DNA from: Deroplatys truncata
Taxonomy: Eukaryota > Arthropoda > Insecta > Mantodea > Mantidae
Assembly (NCBI GenBank): GCA_030765065.1
Contig: CM060990.1
Coordinates: 462,157,321 to 462,221,320 of the forward strand
Length of the DNA stretch: 64,000 nucleotides
Reading direction: 5' to 3'
Position numbers and translations under genes: made by a program
Notes under the pieces: model-generated
What the model saw: the letters and a program-made list of their open reading frames with translations, nothing else
What the model was told of the DNA's origin: nothing
The model's database searches: none
In this document: positions 1 through 12,755 of the stretch, piece by piece
Numbering within the stretch: the stretch's first letter is position 1
Layout of the letters: every line of letters starts with the position of its first letter

Positions 1-426
1 AACTGTCATCCACCGTGGATAAGTTCAATAGGATAATTGAAGGACAAAATACTACCGTTTATCAAATTAACATCGTCGTAGTTAGCATTTTCCGTTTCAA
101 TGTCACGCGATATTGTTAAACATTTAAAATCCAACTCATTTGATAGGCTTGCAATTTTTAGAGCGAAATAAACACACTTCATTTCAACGCATGTTTTTGT
201 GTAAATACAAACTTAACAAGAATTTTTAACACAGAGCTGAATTCATCATATCTTAATTTTGTGTCAAATTCTGCAAATCACGTGAGAAAAGCCATATCTG
301 ATATGCGGTTAGGTTCACTAATTATCTTTACACATTTTCATTTTATAGTGATTCTATGAACTATTCGTAAATAAGGACTTTTTTTTCCTTGAAATAATCC
401 TCTCACGATAAGTGCCTGTATAGGAG
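1..426. other. No recognisable feature, AT-rich
   Basis: I see no open frame, repeat or RNA gene here. It is AT-rich sequence leading into the reverse transcriptase fragment that begins near 427. Confidence 0.5.
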
Positions 427-1505
427 TTGTATCGGCAACTTGAAAATTATCGATCCATTAGTCTCCTGCCCACTATTGGAAAATTGTTCGAGAAACTAAT
501 TTTATTTCAAATGCAAAAACAAGTTTCGAAATCAATGAACTTTCAAAATCAAGTTTGGCTTTCGAATAGGACATTCAACAGAATTGCAATTATTAGGACT
601 AACAGACGACATTGCCGAACGATTTAACAATGGGGCACCAACGTTGGCACTATCTTTGGAAAAGAAGCTACATTCGACCGGTATTGGCATGTCGGACTAA
701 TTTACAAGCTGCATTAGCGTTTTCCCGATCTTCAAAATTACATGTACCTTTTGCAAAGTTTTGTGGAAAACAGACACTTCTACGCCCAGGAGGGTCGTTC
801 TGCTCCTACTGAGCGGCCCACGCAAGCTGGCGTACCTCAAAGTGCCGTCCTTTCGCCTTTCCTTTACGTCCTTTTCGCCAACGACGGTCCTTCGGATGCC
901 AGATGCAAGGTCGCTATGTATGCCGACAACATTGCAATCTACTATCACAGCAAAAATCCGCTTTTTGGTCTACTTCAAGTGCAGCGGTATGCTGACCTCT
1001 TCCTTTTGTAGCAACACGACTGGAAAACAATCGTAAATTCTACAAAATGTCAGCTGGTGTATTTTTCAAAACGGCTGCGCTTTCCGACCATTAACCTAAC
1101 GGTCGAAGCTCAAAGGACTGTCGTCAGCACGTCAAATACTTCAGCGTCACTATGGATAGGAAGTTACGGCGGAACATCCACCTACGAGATATTGCCAACA
1201 AAGAGCGGCAGCGACTTAAATTATGCAGCTGCATTTTCCACAGCAAGGAAATAACATTAAAAACTAAGCTTGTGTTATATAAAATTCATCTTGTCGGTCA
1301 AATCACTGATGCTAAAAATAAATATATTACACATTTCACTTCGGAAAATTCTACGCGAATCAGACACACACGAATACGCTGATACGCAACATCGGCAGCG
1401 GCGAGCCCGAGCACGTTAACATCGTAGGGTGAAGATCTTTTAGACCAGCTCGCCGCTGCTTACTATCGCCCACCAGGTAGCTAACCGATCACTCGCGCCC
1501 TGGCA
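427..1505 (+). pseudogene. Decayed Jockey-like non-LTR reverse transcriptase
   Basis: This is a broken copy of the RT domain of a Jockey-type LINE, which would copy element RNA into DNA at a nicked target. In sequence order the frames show NYRSISLLPTIGKLFEKLI (fingers motif), then GVPQSAVLSPFLYVLF (the GVPQGSVLSP motif), then YADNIAIYYHS at the catalytic YADD position, with the second Asp replaced by Asn. The thumb-like stretch MDRKLRRNIHLRDIANKERQ and a C-terminal LLDQLAAAYYRPP follow up to about 1,500. The pieces lie in three frames with stops between them, and both the endonuclease and the 5' part are missing. Family assignment rests on these motifs only; a Jockey relative such as CR1 is possible. 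It cannot be active. Confidence 0.8.
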
Positions 1506-1555
1506 CGGGTCAGGGTGAATAAGTTAATAACAGTGTAGTGCTTTTCAATGTTTAA

Positions 1556-1660
1556 TTGTTCGCGTGCGTGTGTTGATGCGCGTATGTGTGTGCGTGATGT
1601 GTGTGCGTGATGTGTGTATGTGTGTATAGAGTGTGCGTGTGATTTGTACATATGTGTACA
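1556..1660. repeat. Imperfect TG/GTGTGCG microsatellite
   Basis: This is a TG-rich stretch with repeated GTGTGCGTGATGTGTG-like units. It produces a spurious Thr/His/Arg-rich open frame on the minus strand. Confidence 0.7.
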
Positions 1661-2746
1661 TACATGTATTTAAAAACAAAAACATAAGGATGTCAAATAC
1701 GCATTCCCAATTGCGCGAATTGAACCACAGCACAACAAGACCAAGCTGTTCTCGCTGACCCCAAGAAGGTGATTTTGTATGGCTGGTTGAAAAGCCTCAA
1801 TTATGTTTGTATACAGGCGAATACCTGTACATAATGTCAATATTTGTCTGTAAGGCGACACCACACCACAAAGCCTCAATAAAAATCCTTAGACCCTTAG
1901 ATCCAGAGTTAGATTCTTTCCTCTAACGAGATTATTGACTCTCTCTTATGGTTTCCCACATAGGTATGTAAAATGCAATGAGAAAGAAGAGGATTGTGAG
2001 GGCATTTTGTCGTTATGTGAATATCTCAAACTTGCAATGTTTTATTAAAATTTATATGAGCCACTTTCACAAAATGAAGGATGGGAAAGGTTTCCTATGT
2101 AGATGTTGGTAAGGGTCGGAAAACAATACCATGAAAATCTTTGTTTTGCTTGCTTCGACGATGCCAGCCTTATACATGAAGTTTGGTATCTATCTGTTTT
2201 TTTCTCATTTTTCTTGTACTGCTGTTCATACACATAGACGCACACGCACATATAGTAACGGTACTGTGTGTATGTGCTTTTTTTTCCTTCAGGGAGACTC
2301 AAAATATGTACTTGCGTTGAAATCCCGACATCAAAGTTTTGGGTGGAATTCAATGCTATATACACGGTAGAGAAATTAAAAATGGAACAGTTTACTCAAC
2401 ACTGCATTCCAAGTAAGCCCCTGGGCGGCAACATACTTCTACCATTGTTCGTACCACATGCACTCCATTCTTGTAGTTTCCACGAGCGAGCGTTGCATAT
2501 GTGCATCTTTTCGGCCAAAGCGAACCTCCGCCCCTTGATGTCTTACTATACGACTGACAGACAAAACAGAGAAGTTGCCTAAATAATAGCAGTCTGTGAA
2601 GCAACATTATGATAGGAGACCTGTATTTTAATACCCATCCCAAAATGTGGGGAATGTTTTTATATTCATACATTATTTTCGCCCTACGTACCGCAGAGCA
2701 AAAGAAAGATAAAACAGATTAAACAAAGCGCTTTTTAACCAATTGT

Positions 2747-2750
<4 letters not shown>
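1661..2750. other. No recognisable gene
   Basis: Short overlapping open frames occur on both strands, but none has domain signatures or splice signals that I can support. I see no repeat structure. Confidence 0.4.

Positions 2751-2780
<30 letters not shown>
2751..2780. repeat. (CT)n microsatellite
   Basis: A perfect CT dinucleotide run of about 28 bases. Confidence 0.95.
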
Positions 2781-2783
<3 letters not shown>

Positions 2784-2853
2784 TTCCGTTTCATAGACTT
2801 CCTCAACTATCTAAACCCCTTTAAATACATGTAGGTATTAGTAGGGTTTTAAC

Positions 2854-4048
2854 TAGGGATGGGACCTCTATACCGTCGATACCTCGATATTCTCGATACC
2901 CGGAGGTATCGAAGTATTCTAATACTATGAGATAAACCTTTGATACCTTTTCGATACTTTTAAATTTTTAAGTTTAGCATTATTGAAGGTTGTTGCGTTT
3001 AATTTTATGCTAGATAAGGAATGAAAGGTGTTGCGACTTCACGTTATTGTCTCGTACGTGTCTCTAAAGAGTTTTGGACTAAAGTTCTTGATAGACCTTG
3101 ACTGCGTTGTATGCAACATTCTATTGACTCTTGTGTCTAAATGAAAACATGTAAAACGATGGGGGGAGGAGTAGAGGTTCCCATGTTAACTGGTTGTGAA
3201 TGAAGCTGATTTTGCTGACGTTTCTGCAATAGCCTGGCTTGATGACTCAAAGCTCAGTCATTACATTTACCTACTCTGGTGACCAAAATCTATGACTCCA
3301 GCAGAAACAAAGCAAAACTTAAAACATAAGAACACTTGTTCTTTCAAGAATGCTCATGTTCTTAAACAAAAATCTTATATCTCTCCATTTCATACACTAC
3401 TTCCTTGATTTTTTCTTCAAGTTTTTAATTATGTCTAAAATGCATTTGTATTAAACTTGTATATGCTAGTGTATGAGATGAGTGGCAGAGAAACTTAATC
3501 AACAAACTTACTATGTTTCCGAATGTTATATAGCTAATTGCTTATTACCTGATGTAAAATACATATGTTATGTGGTGTATTGTGAATACTGGTGAATAGC
3601 GGAACACACACATAATTTTAAGTTGTTTGACTTGCATGTAAAATATATTATATTACTTTATATTTTGAAGATTACAGAATAAAGTGGAATTGCTAGTATT
3701 TGTTTTTCTATGGATAGAAAATCCTTTAAAAGAAAGCTATCAGCACAAAATATGGTTACATAGAAATGAAACAAAGAAATTATTATTATGATTATTATTA
3801 GCCTTGATTAACAATAGCGGGATATATAACTTGTGGCATTATTAAAAAAAAAGGTTGCTGCCAATTGGAGAATTACAAACAGGAACAACTTCGGAATTAG
3901 CATACAATAAAAAGCTGGTTACATGCATTTATACACAGAAAACTACTAATAAGAACTAATTCAGTGAACAAGCTATCGCCTTTACATTTTTTTACAAAGT
4001 GAGTATCGGTATCGGGTATTGAGAAATAATGGTATCGTCCCATCACTA
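2854..4048. mobile_element. Non-autonomous hAT-like element (1,195 bp)
   Basis: The ends are inverted: the left begins TAGGGATGGGAC and the right, read in reverse complement, begins TAGTGATGGGACGATACC. They are flanked by GTTTTAAC (2,846-2,853) and GTTTTAGC (4,049-4,056), an 8-bp target duplication with one mismatch, as expected for hAT transposition. Both subterminal regions carry repeated GATACC/GGTATCG motifs, a usual arrangement for transposase-binding sites. The interior is AT-rich and has no transposase frame, so the element would have depended on a transposase supplied in trans. Which autonomous family mobilised it is not known; its TIR differs from those of the other hAT copies in this window. 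Confidence 0.8.
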
Positions 4049-7000
4049 GTTTTAGCTTTACCAAAGATCGCGCTGATGTTTAAAGATACCTCTTACATTG
4101 CTTAATAATGAACTTGTCCAAGAATAAAATAGAGTGCATGGGTTCACTGCAGTAATCTTGTCTAAAATCGCCAGGGAGACAACCTGGTAACTATGGTTTA
4201 CCTAAACATTATTTTAAAAACTGAATGACCGTAACTTTAAATGAAGGTACAGTTTAAATGACGCAATATCAGAGATGATTTTTCAAAAACCTGAAAAGGG
4301 ACCAGAATACCACAGAGAAGAGCAATAAATCCATAGCGTTTCGGAACACTGGAGCTGCATTGCAGTATGCTGAAGTTGATATTATGATTATCTGCATTCC
4401 AAAACGCCTGGTTCGATTCCCAACTGAACTGCACCTGTTTTTTCCAATATGTCAGGAGTGCGCGGACATCTAAGAGACTGGCATGTTGGGTTAAGCATCA
4501 GTTGGAATTGCCACTGAGCAGATGTCTGAACTCAGGTTTAACAGCTCTTCTATAGCTATTGTAAGGAGTATAATTATTATATTCTTCTAATGTGTACGGA
4601 AAATTTAAGTTAAAATAGCTTTCGATTTGCGGTTCGTGATGCTACTGGTGCATTCTATGTCATTTCTGACATCGTCGGTATTATTTTTTGACTGAAGTAA
4701 GACTTTTATGTTCTGTTTTGGTTATACACTTGGGAAGTTAATTTAAAAAAATTTACAAAAGCAGTTCCATTTCTGCTAGTACGTGTAATGTGGCCAATAA
4801 TTTTCCAGTGATTTTGTAAACTTTAAGTTACCAGCTACATCTCAATGAAAGTTGCTGGTCCACAAACATTTTCTTAGTTAATAAAAGAGTGCAATTGTGA
4901 AACAAACAATTGTAACCGCGATTTTGAACTTAAATACGCCTGCATTTAAAGATACACGGTGCAACTTGTCGTCAGCAAGGCAAAACGCTAGATACCATTA
5001 TTCATGTTTATGATGTTCCGTGTAATTTAGCACAATGTGTCTCTTATTTAAGGCGTAGTCTAATATGCATTATTTATCCGGAGTGATAGATATAATATTA
5101 ATCATCAGTCAATTCTGCGTCCATGGGCACCCTCTTCGCAAACGCAGTCTCCTCCATTCTTCCCTCTGTGTTTCAGCATATGAATAATTTATTTTAATAT
5201 TATGTATCTCCTTTTGTTCAGCTTTGTTCTACTTCTCTACCCACTCCTTCTAAAACAGTTTTATTTCTTATTTTGTTTTTCTATTTATGACACTCTATTC
5301 TTCTAGTTATCAACATTTCAAAGGCTTCCAATTTTTTCTCTCATTTCGTCGTAATGTTTACGTTTACGCATTATACCGCAACACTTTCCGCTGAAAACAA
5401 TTTGTTTTTCTTTTTTAAGGGGTCCAAAGGTGATTTCTCTTTTGTATTAAATATTTCCTTTGCTATTGGTATTTTCTGTATGTTATCCTCACATTCTAAG
5501 TATCGAAACCTGTCCATTTGCTCCAATATTTCATTTAGAAATAGTAAGTGTGTCTTGTTTACTTTTCTTCAAATAGGCATAAAATGATTTTTAATTTAAG
5601 GAACTGCTACTAAGAAATTGGGAGAAAATCTGAAAAAATGCAGAAAATAATTTTTTTGCTTTATATTATGTTTACACCCCATACTTTCATTTGGAGCCAC
5701 TGAATTATTAATATCGGCAATATTTAACGCTCTGTGTGAAATTTTAAAGACTCCTTCGCATAGTACTGTTATGCACATTCCAATCTTAAACACACTTTTT
5801 CTCAGCATTTTTGCTTACTTAAAAGGTTCCGTGGGCTCAAAGTTTTGACCGAGATTAATTTCCAATTTTCAGAAATACTTCATGAATAATTACTTAAGAA
5901 GCCACATAAGCATTTTTGAAACCTTATAATCACGTTACTTTTTATTAAATGTTTTCATAGCATGATATTCATAAAATCCAAAATAATGCATAATTTCAAA
6001 GGGGTGTTGTTTTTTCTGCATAGCTTCATTTGAACTTTAAATAAAAACTCAAAGGTGGTGTTCTTTATAATGGTCTGTTAAAGGCAAAATAAAATTCTGG
6101 ATGGGACGTAACGAACAGTTTAATACATGGGGCATTTCTATTTAACACAATTGAATTAATTAAATCCGGAACAAATAGTTTAATATCTCTGAAACAAATG
6201 CACGTACCTGATTCAAATGTTGTATATGGCCTTTACGTTATATTGTTACACTGTGATAAACATTTCAGGTCGCTCCAATGAAAATTGTGAATTTTTAGAT
6301 TTTTTATATGTGCATTGTCTTAAGAGAAAACAATTGCGACAAATGCTACCAGCAATTTGTTATAAGCGTTATGGTCAGCATGGAATACGCAACAACCTTA
6401 GACACAGAGTTCGAATGGTTGTTCTTTGAGTAGAAAGGAGTTGCAGTAAATTGTAATTGGAACTTGAGCGCCAACTATTATTTATTGTAAACCTACTATG
6501 CTAGTTTCTGAAGAACACATAAGTGCTGGCGCATTTTGATATTAAGCCAAGTGTACGTTACAAGCAGTCTTCTAGCTAGGATAGACGTTTCCTCATTTCA
6601 TCCCTCTTCTGGCAAACAGCTCAGGCCTTGAGTGTGCCACTTACCCTTGCCGTCGCCTGAATAAGGAGTGTGTTGTTTGCCCAAGGCATTGTCTGTGTGG
6701 CCACTGTGCAACAAATTTCATCACCTCAAACTCCCAAACATCGCCAACCAGCTCTAGAAAGAGAAAAGGAATAGCTTTTGGGAATTTCAAGATAGAGAGG
6801 AACAAAGGAGATGAGACGAGAAGAAATGAGGTGAGATGAGATGGAAGCGAATGAGGTAAACACAAACAAACAGAACAAGGGGGGCTTGGAGTAAAGAAGG
6901 AACGGCCCGAGAATGCTGAAGAGTGGATAGGAAGGGGGGACGTCTTGCGCTGAAAACTTGGCGTGTGTTGATGTAGCTTAGAAGACAATCCTCTGATTGA

Positions 7001-7570
7001 TGATTTGTAAACCCGATCAATCAGGACCCAGCATTGAGAAACGGCGTCCCAACTTGACGGCTACCACACAGAGGAACAGCTTAAAGTTTTCCACAAACTC
7101 GGTGCTGTTTCTTGTCTCAGTAAGCGCTCTCATGTCAACTTCTAGAATAACAGCCATTTTTTACACTAACATAATATGCCATTTGTAATTTAAATTAGAA
7201 TATACATATGCTTGTGCGATAGGTCAATGAGAAGAACTTCTTGCTTGGAATTAAATGCTAGAATGCTAAAGAAAACTCATATTTAATTATATTATACACT
7301 TATTCTTAAGACGACTGGAACATATAGGTTTTATTTTATTTATGAACACTAAAAATTAACCCAAATTTGGTAAGTATAGGGGACCGATATATTATTCGTA
7401 ATAACCATAGGCTTTCAGACAACGCCGTCAAAGAAAAGGACATGTTTAACCATATTCTGGATTTTGGGTGACATACTAGAACCAAGATTGATAAAAAATG
7501 TGGGTATACTTAGTAGTCTAATACAAAGACACAAATTTTAAAATAATACGTATTTTAGTAGTGTAACGTC
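4049..7570. other. Unassigned AT-rich DNA
   Basis: No gene is supported. The open frames are short and lack recognisable domains. A purine-rich tract with repeated GAGATGAGA-type words lies at about 6,780-6,960 and creates a Ser/Pro-rich open frame on the minus strand, which I do not regard as coding. Confidence 0.4.
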
Positions 7571-7574
7571 CGAT

Positions 7575-7805
7575 CTTATTGCATATGGCACCAAAGGCGG
7601 TGGGCACTAACGATGCATGAAAATAAATGATAATTGGGGAAGGAAATTTTGGAAGGAAGCGTTCCAGGTACTTTAGGGTACATAATTGGCATTTATCAGT
7701 TATGAGGACTAAGGAGAACCTGGAGAAAACCTCAGTTAGGGAGGACGATCCAGTCGGGATTCGAATCACATACCTCCAGGTACCTCGGCTACCATTGTCA
7801 ATTAA
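7575..7805 (-). mobile_element. tRNA-derived SINE, family B, copy 1
   Basis: Read on the minus strand, this starts with a tRNA-like head that has a box A-like TAGCCGAGGTACC and a box B GATTCGAATCCC. The head is followed by a body with CCAGGTTCTCC and CCTGGAACG and an end near GGTGCCATATGC. The same body recurs at 24,300-24,560 and 48,068-48,290, which identifies it as a dispersed family. No open frame is expected; such elements are mobilised by LINE machinery in trans. Copies differ substantially, so the family is old. Confidence 0.7.
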
Positions 7806-8811
7806 AATAATAGGCATTTACTGCATGCAAATGATACATAAAACAAATATTTAATCACTGTTACCGATCTAATATAAATTGATTACTGAGGTAAACTATG
7901 CCTCGATATATCTTCCAAAACTTTCCTATACTAACATGGAACTTTACTCTATAAATAAATAAGTGCAAATAACGCTTCTTATTTTCTGAAAGATAAGCTT
8001 TCTGCTACACTTTGGGAAAGGTGATCATTAGAACTGCAGAATCAATTATACTCTATTTTATCTTACTCTTGAAATCGAACAAAATTACCTTATTTGTAGT
8101 TTGACGTAAACCTTTTAACTTAGGCTTACAATTTGTGTAGTCTTATATTAATATTCTTTCTTCAACGTATGCTTCTTGCTACTGAAGAATCTGATTACGA
8201 GACTGTAAAATATCCAATACAAAGATAGCTACTTATAGAATTGTTAATCTCTCATGTGCAAAATTCCCAAATATGTCAGACTGGAGTCAAATCGATGAAA
8301 CAGGTCAAAATAGCGATTAAATTATTAAATCTGTTACAACAGTTTCAAGAGCAAAATTCCCTGAAAAAGCCTTTTCCTTTTCTATCTCTGTCTTTATCTC
8401 CCATTCCCCCTCCCGTGTGCTTCAACTATTAATGATATGTTTCGTTACGCGTGTTGATTGTTAAATAAAGGTAGACAGTCAGGAAATGAATATTCAAGGT
8501 TTTTATGAGATTGAAACACTTATTTTGTGAGTGAGAAAGGCCTTGATTTTTATTGTTAATTTTTAGTACTTCAAAAGTTGAGTTTTGGGAATATTTTTCT
8601 GTATATATTTCGCCTAGAGAGTTCAAGTTTTCGGATATATATCTCTGCAATTTTTCTCCTCCTAACAACACCTGAAAACTGTTTTCAAAGTTAGAAATCT
8701 TCAGCCATCTTTAGAAACCAAAAGCTGCATACTGATATACACTGATTTTAAAATGAAATTATAAGAAAATTACGGATTAAACAAGAAGTTGTGCTTTACA
8801 TTTGGAAAACC
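7806..8811. other. No recognisable feature
   Basis: AT-rich sequence with no supported gene or repeat. Confidence 0.4.
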
Positions 8812-8896
8812 GGTGGTACTGCATGAATTTCTGGCTGACGAAAAAAGTGTAACCATAGAAGGTTATGTTACTACGTCTTAGTTCATCAGGCTCTAT
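8812..8896 (+). repeat. 85-bp repeat, left copy, with a short open frame
   Basis: This is about 88% identical to 11,846-11,930, with sharp edges on both sides. The plus frame reads VVLHEFLADEKSVTIEGYVT and ends at a TAG at 8,879-8,881; the partner ends at TAA in the same place. Most differences between the copies fall on synonymous codon positions. It lies upstream of the Ty3/Gypsy gag remnant. I do not recognise the peptide. It could be the 3' end of an ORF that was duplicated or retained on both sides of an insertion. Confidence 0.65.
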
Positions 8897-10535
8897 TGTT
8901 ACATACTGGGGTGAGGGCCAAGAGGTTTTCAACAAATTATTAAATTTTAATCACCCAAACATGTAACAGTTTCGGTATACGGCGCCGATCACATCGCTGT
9001 GAAAAATATTTTGTGTTTGTGGCGTGTGAGTGTTTGCTATGTGTTAATATTTCTGACCACGTGGTGGCTGAATTTATAATTTAAGGTAAGCTTTGTCATA
9101 TGTGAGCTTGTGTGGGGTATCTTTTTGTGTCTGAATTTGTGTTGAGTTTTTTTTCTACTCGTATGTAGGATTCCAGCGATGTGATAGGATTTTTAAGGGG
9201 TTGCGTACCACATTTAGCACATTTCGGCTCTGTAACGTAACCGTTACACCGGAAATTCAAAATAGTTCCAGAGGTCGGCATGTTGGTTCTTTCTTTGCCG
9301 TAGCAAAAAAGACTTTTTCTCCATTTCGGCCCTGAAAATGTTCAACTTTTCGTAGCTTTCCTACCTTTTTATGTGATGGATATATATAATCCTTTGGTGT
9401 CTTTGCATTACCCTCTTCTCCTCCTCTCTCCTTCTCTCCACTGTTTCCCATTCCTCTCTCCCTTTCTTCTACTTCTTCTCTCTTTCCATTCCCTTTTGCC
9501 ACGTTGTTTGCTGTATGTGTGGTGTTTTTTCTCTTTTCGGTGTTTCAGGAGTATTTTATATAGGTGAGCAATGTCTCAGGCATTTTTGTGAAATTTATAG
9601 ATTTTGTATGCATGATACGACTATACTAATCTTTCAAATTTGTCCCTTACCTCATGATATTGACAGTTTTATGTGCGTCATGTCACCTTGCTACTATATC
9701 TTGTGCCTCTGTTAATTTTTGCTAGTGAAATTATGAAGGGTTATGAATATTGCTTTCTTATGACAAATTTGTCATTGTAGTGCACCACAGATGTGTTGTA
9801 TAACCTAACATTTCTGACCAGTGCTCTGATTGAATTTTCTTTTCTTTACAGTCAGTGTGCTTACTGCTTTAAATTTCAGATACTGCCAGCCTTATTTATG
9901 TATGATTTTCGCACAGGCATTGCTAGTTTACGCTGAATACTAGGAAAATCTCTTTTTCATTTACCTTGCTACCTTGATTTGGTTCATTATAGAGCATTTA
10001 AATTTTGGACTAACTTTTTCAGCATCAAATTACTAATTTTAGCACACACCGTTGCTATGTGTACTACTAAAATGGTGTTCATTTTGGTCATATTTAGCCT
10101 CATTAAGCTTATTTACTTTTAGCTTCACAATATAACTATTTTGATTTCATTCAACTATGATATGACACTATAATTATTTGTCACTGTCATATATATTTCT
10201 GTGAATATTACTGGCCTATACTGTTTCATACTGAGTGATTAACTATTACCTGTGTCTACTACTGACTTACATATTTGACTTATTGTTAATTTCTGGCATT
10301 ATATATGGAAATTTATTTTTTAACTGTATTGTTTTATGAATGCAAACTCTACCTCCCTTACAGCATTGATATTTATGCATTTTGCTTAGACATATTTTTA
10401 TTTCTGATGCAATAATATTTTTACATGGTGTATGCCCACTCATTTTTATTACAGCCACTGTTTAATTGCACACCTGTGTCTAACTAATCTTTTTTTACTA
10501 CATTTGTGTGTTAATACTGCCTATATACTTTCACT
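8897..10535. other. Region ahead of gag, no gene supported
   Basis: This may include leader sequence of the retroelement whose gag starts at 10,536, but I cannot define an LTR or primer-binding site. A C/T-rich tract lies at about 9,400-9,500. A minus-strand frame near 9,100-9,280 contains CNGYVTEPKCAKCG, which looks slightly like a zinc knuckle but is too short to assign. Confidence 0.35.
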
Positions 10536-11765
10536 ATGCCAAAGAGAAATAACAGACAATCTTCAGACATGCATGTGGATGATCCTCCTCCTACGCCTTC
10601 CACTAGTGCTGGGTTATCGACCTTGGTGGCCACCAATAATGATTTAATTACACTTGTACAAGCAGTTGTCCAGAGTACTGTGTCCGCGGCCCAGTCATCT
10701 GCTGCTCGACCATCTGTCAAACCTCATTTATTTAATGCTGTAGTAGACAATCCTGTTGATTTTCTGAATACTTTTTAAAGGGCAGCTTTTGCTAATAACT
10801 GGTCAGATTTGCAAAAATTGAAGTATTTGCCCTGCTACCTTAAAGATACTGCTATACATTGGTTTCGGACATTTTGTCACAGGCATCCCCTCATGATTGG
10901 TCTCTTTTAAAATATTCTTTTATTACAGCTTTTCAGGTTGCTCAACAAGATGAATTGTTAGAAATCAAACTCCGACAAAGGATTCAGTTAGATTCTGAAC
11001 CTGTTTTGCGCTATGTTTATGATGTACTGTCTTTATGTAATCAGGTTAATCCAAATATGACTCAAATTGAGCAAATAAGAAATTTACTAAAAGGTCTGAA
11101 ATCTGAGTATGAGTATGTAAACATTATACTGCCAATGAACCCTCTTACTGTAGATGATCTTTTACAGGCCCTTAAGCGGGTGGATAAAGCACAATTTTAT
11201 GACACAAAGAGAGCACTTGTACGCTGCACATGCGCAGTCTACTGTTCATGTTTCGGCTCCTCCGCCTCTGTATTTACCAACTGGGACTACCAACCCATTT
11301 CTTTCAGGTAATTCACCTTTACCTGCTCTCCCAGCCCCTCCTACTAGTGATGCCACTGAGTTAGCTGCAAAAGTGGACCAGTTGGCCAACCAGTTATATT
11401 CAATTAACACATGATCTCATTCTGAGAGGAACAGACCACCATCTTCCACACAGAGAAGACAATGGCAACCACGTTCACTACCTCAAGATCGGCGCCAACC
11501 TCTGATTTGTTTCAGATGTGGGAAACCAGGGCACACAGCGAGGTTTTGTTGGCAGCAGGTGTCTCAGTCAAAAAGCGAGCAGCGCCACGCCTCACAGTCA
11601 CCCAGGTAGCGTCACCTTGCAGTGATGGGCAGCAGCCTACTGGCCCAGGTTACTCTTTCTCTGGGCCACATTCTGCAGGTCCCTGGACTCATCGACGGAC
11701 AACAAATTAACAATCTTTTGGATTCAGGCAGTGCCGTTACATCATCCATGCTCGCCATGGCCATG
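10536..11765 (+). pseudogene. Ty3/Gypsy-type gag with protease start, broken
   Basis: Gag of this type forms the virus-like particle of an LTR retrotransposon and binds its RNA. The reading starts at an ATG (10,536). It shows a capsid-like region with LKDTAIHWFRTF and WSLLKYSFITAF, then ELLEIKLRQRIQL and DDLLQALKRVDKAQF, as in retrotransposon gag domains. A CCHC knuckle at 11,508-11,549 reads CFRCGKPGHTARFC (C-x2-C-x4-H-x4-C). A protease start follows, with LLDSGSAVTS containing the catalytic Asp-Ser-Gly at about 11,721. An in-frame TAA at about 10,776 and at least two frame changes interrupt it. The sequence is lost just after the protease motif: RT, RNase H and integrase are absent. No env-like frame is seen. 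Confidence 0.8.
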
Positions 11766-11845
11766 ACATTGCCAAACTAGAGCCTGTTGATATGCTACTG
11801 CGCACAACTGGAAACAAATTGTTGGATGCTCCTTACCACACAACA

Positions 11846-11930
11846 GGTGGTACTGCACGAGCTTCTTGCTGACGAGAAAAGCGTAACCATAGAAAGTTAC
11901 GTTATTACGTCTTAATTCATCAGGCTCTAT
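11846..11930 (+). repeat. 85-bp repeat, right copy
   Basis: This is the partner of 8,812-8,896 in direct orientation. Its frame reads VVLHELLADEKSVTIESYVI and ends in TAA. The 15 bases after the stop (ttcatcaggctctat) are also shared; beyond them the two copies diverge at once. Confidence 0.65.
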
Positions 11931-12204
11931 AAGTAAAAGAATGATTGTGTATAAACATAGTTTTAGATATTGGTTATTTGTTGAATATTTCATAAATCGC
12001 AAGAAAACTATTATATAACTGCTCTTAGATTTTGTTATTTTCCTGAGCATTTTTGTTCCCTGTCACTAATCAATGGTAGATAGAAATATTACATTCTAAC
12101 GAAAAATTCGAGAACTAGATTTCAACGCAAAAGCATCTTAGGAGGTCCTCTGAATCCAAAAGAAGCGTTTTATAAAAGATCCGTGAGCTGGAGCGCGTGT
12201 ATAT

Positions 12205-12755
12205 TGTAACACCCTCCACCGGGGGTGGTTAACTGCAGGGTTTGGCTTGGGGTGGTAAGCTCAGGCGCTAGGGCGAGTGGGTATCGGGGTAGGTAGGGTG
12301 GGATACGTGCAGATGAGCCACAGGAGGAAGCATTGAATAAAAGGCCCGGGGTTGAATTAAAGCTAAGAGTTGTATTTGCACTTAAGGTACATAGTTGCAC
12401 ATAGGGTCGGTCGCCGTCTGACTTGGCGGCCAGTGTGAGCAAGAACTTTACGTTAGTGTATCTTACCTGTTCGCTGGAGTTATCTAGATGTATTCGCATG
12501 CAAAAGGATTGGTCAAGTTATGACGGGGGTACGAAGCACCCCTTGCTGGTCAAAGCTTCACCGTCGAGTATGGTCTCTAGACGAGGGTGAACGTGAGTGC
12601 CCCTCGTGACCTAAATCCACGGTCCTTAATATTATTTAATTATCTGGGTGAGCGTTTTTGTGTCCCACAACGTCGAGTGCAACAGGTTTCATCATAATCT
12701 CGCGTATTGCTAATACTGTCGTAACTTATGATTCTCTGTTCGAAACCTCACTACA
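12205..12755 (+). repeat. Solo LTR, copy 1 (551 bp)
   Basis: The repeat begins TGTAACACCC and ends CTCACTACA, the TG...CA ends of an LTR. It recurs at 20,309-20,860 in the same orientation with similarity along its full length, including GAATAAAAGG followed by a CCGGGGTTGAATTAAAG block that may serve as promoter or poly(A) region. No primer-binding site follows and no polypurine tract precedes, so it is best read as a solo LTR left by recombination. I do not see a convincing target duplication. The parent family is unknown. Confidence 0.7.

Noticed and set aside
9257-9502. Glu/Lys/Arg-rich 81-codon frame
   Set aside because: It is a translation of a purine-rich tract on the minus strand without family resemblance.
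12170-12499. 109-codon minus-strand frame
   Set aside because: It lies inside the solo LTR and is not conserved as a frame in the second copy.
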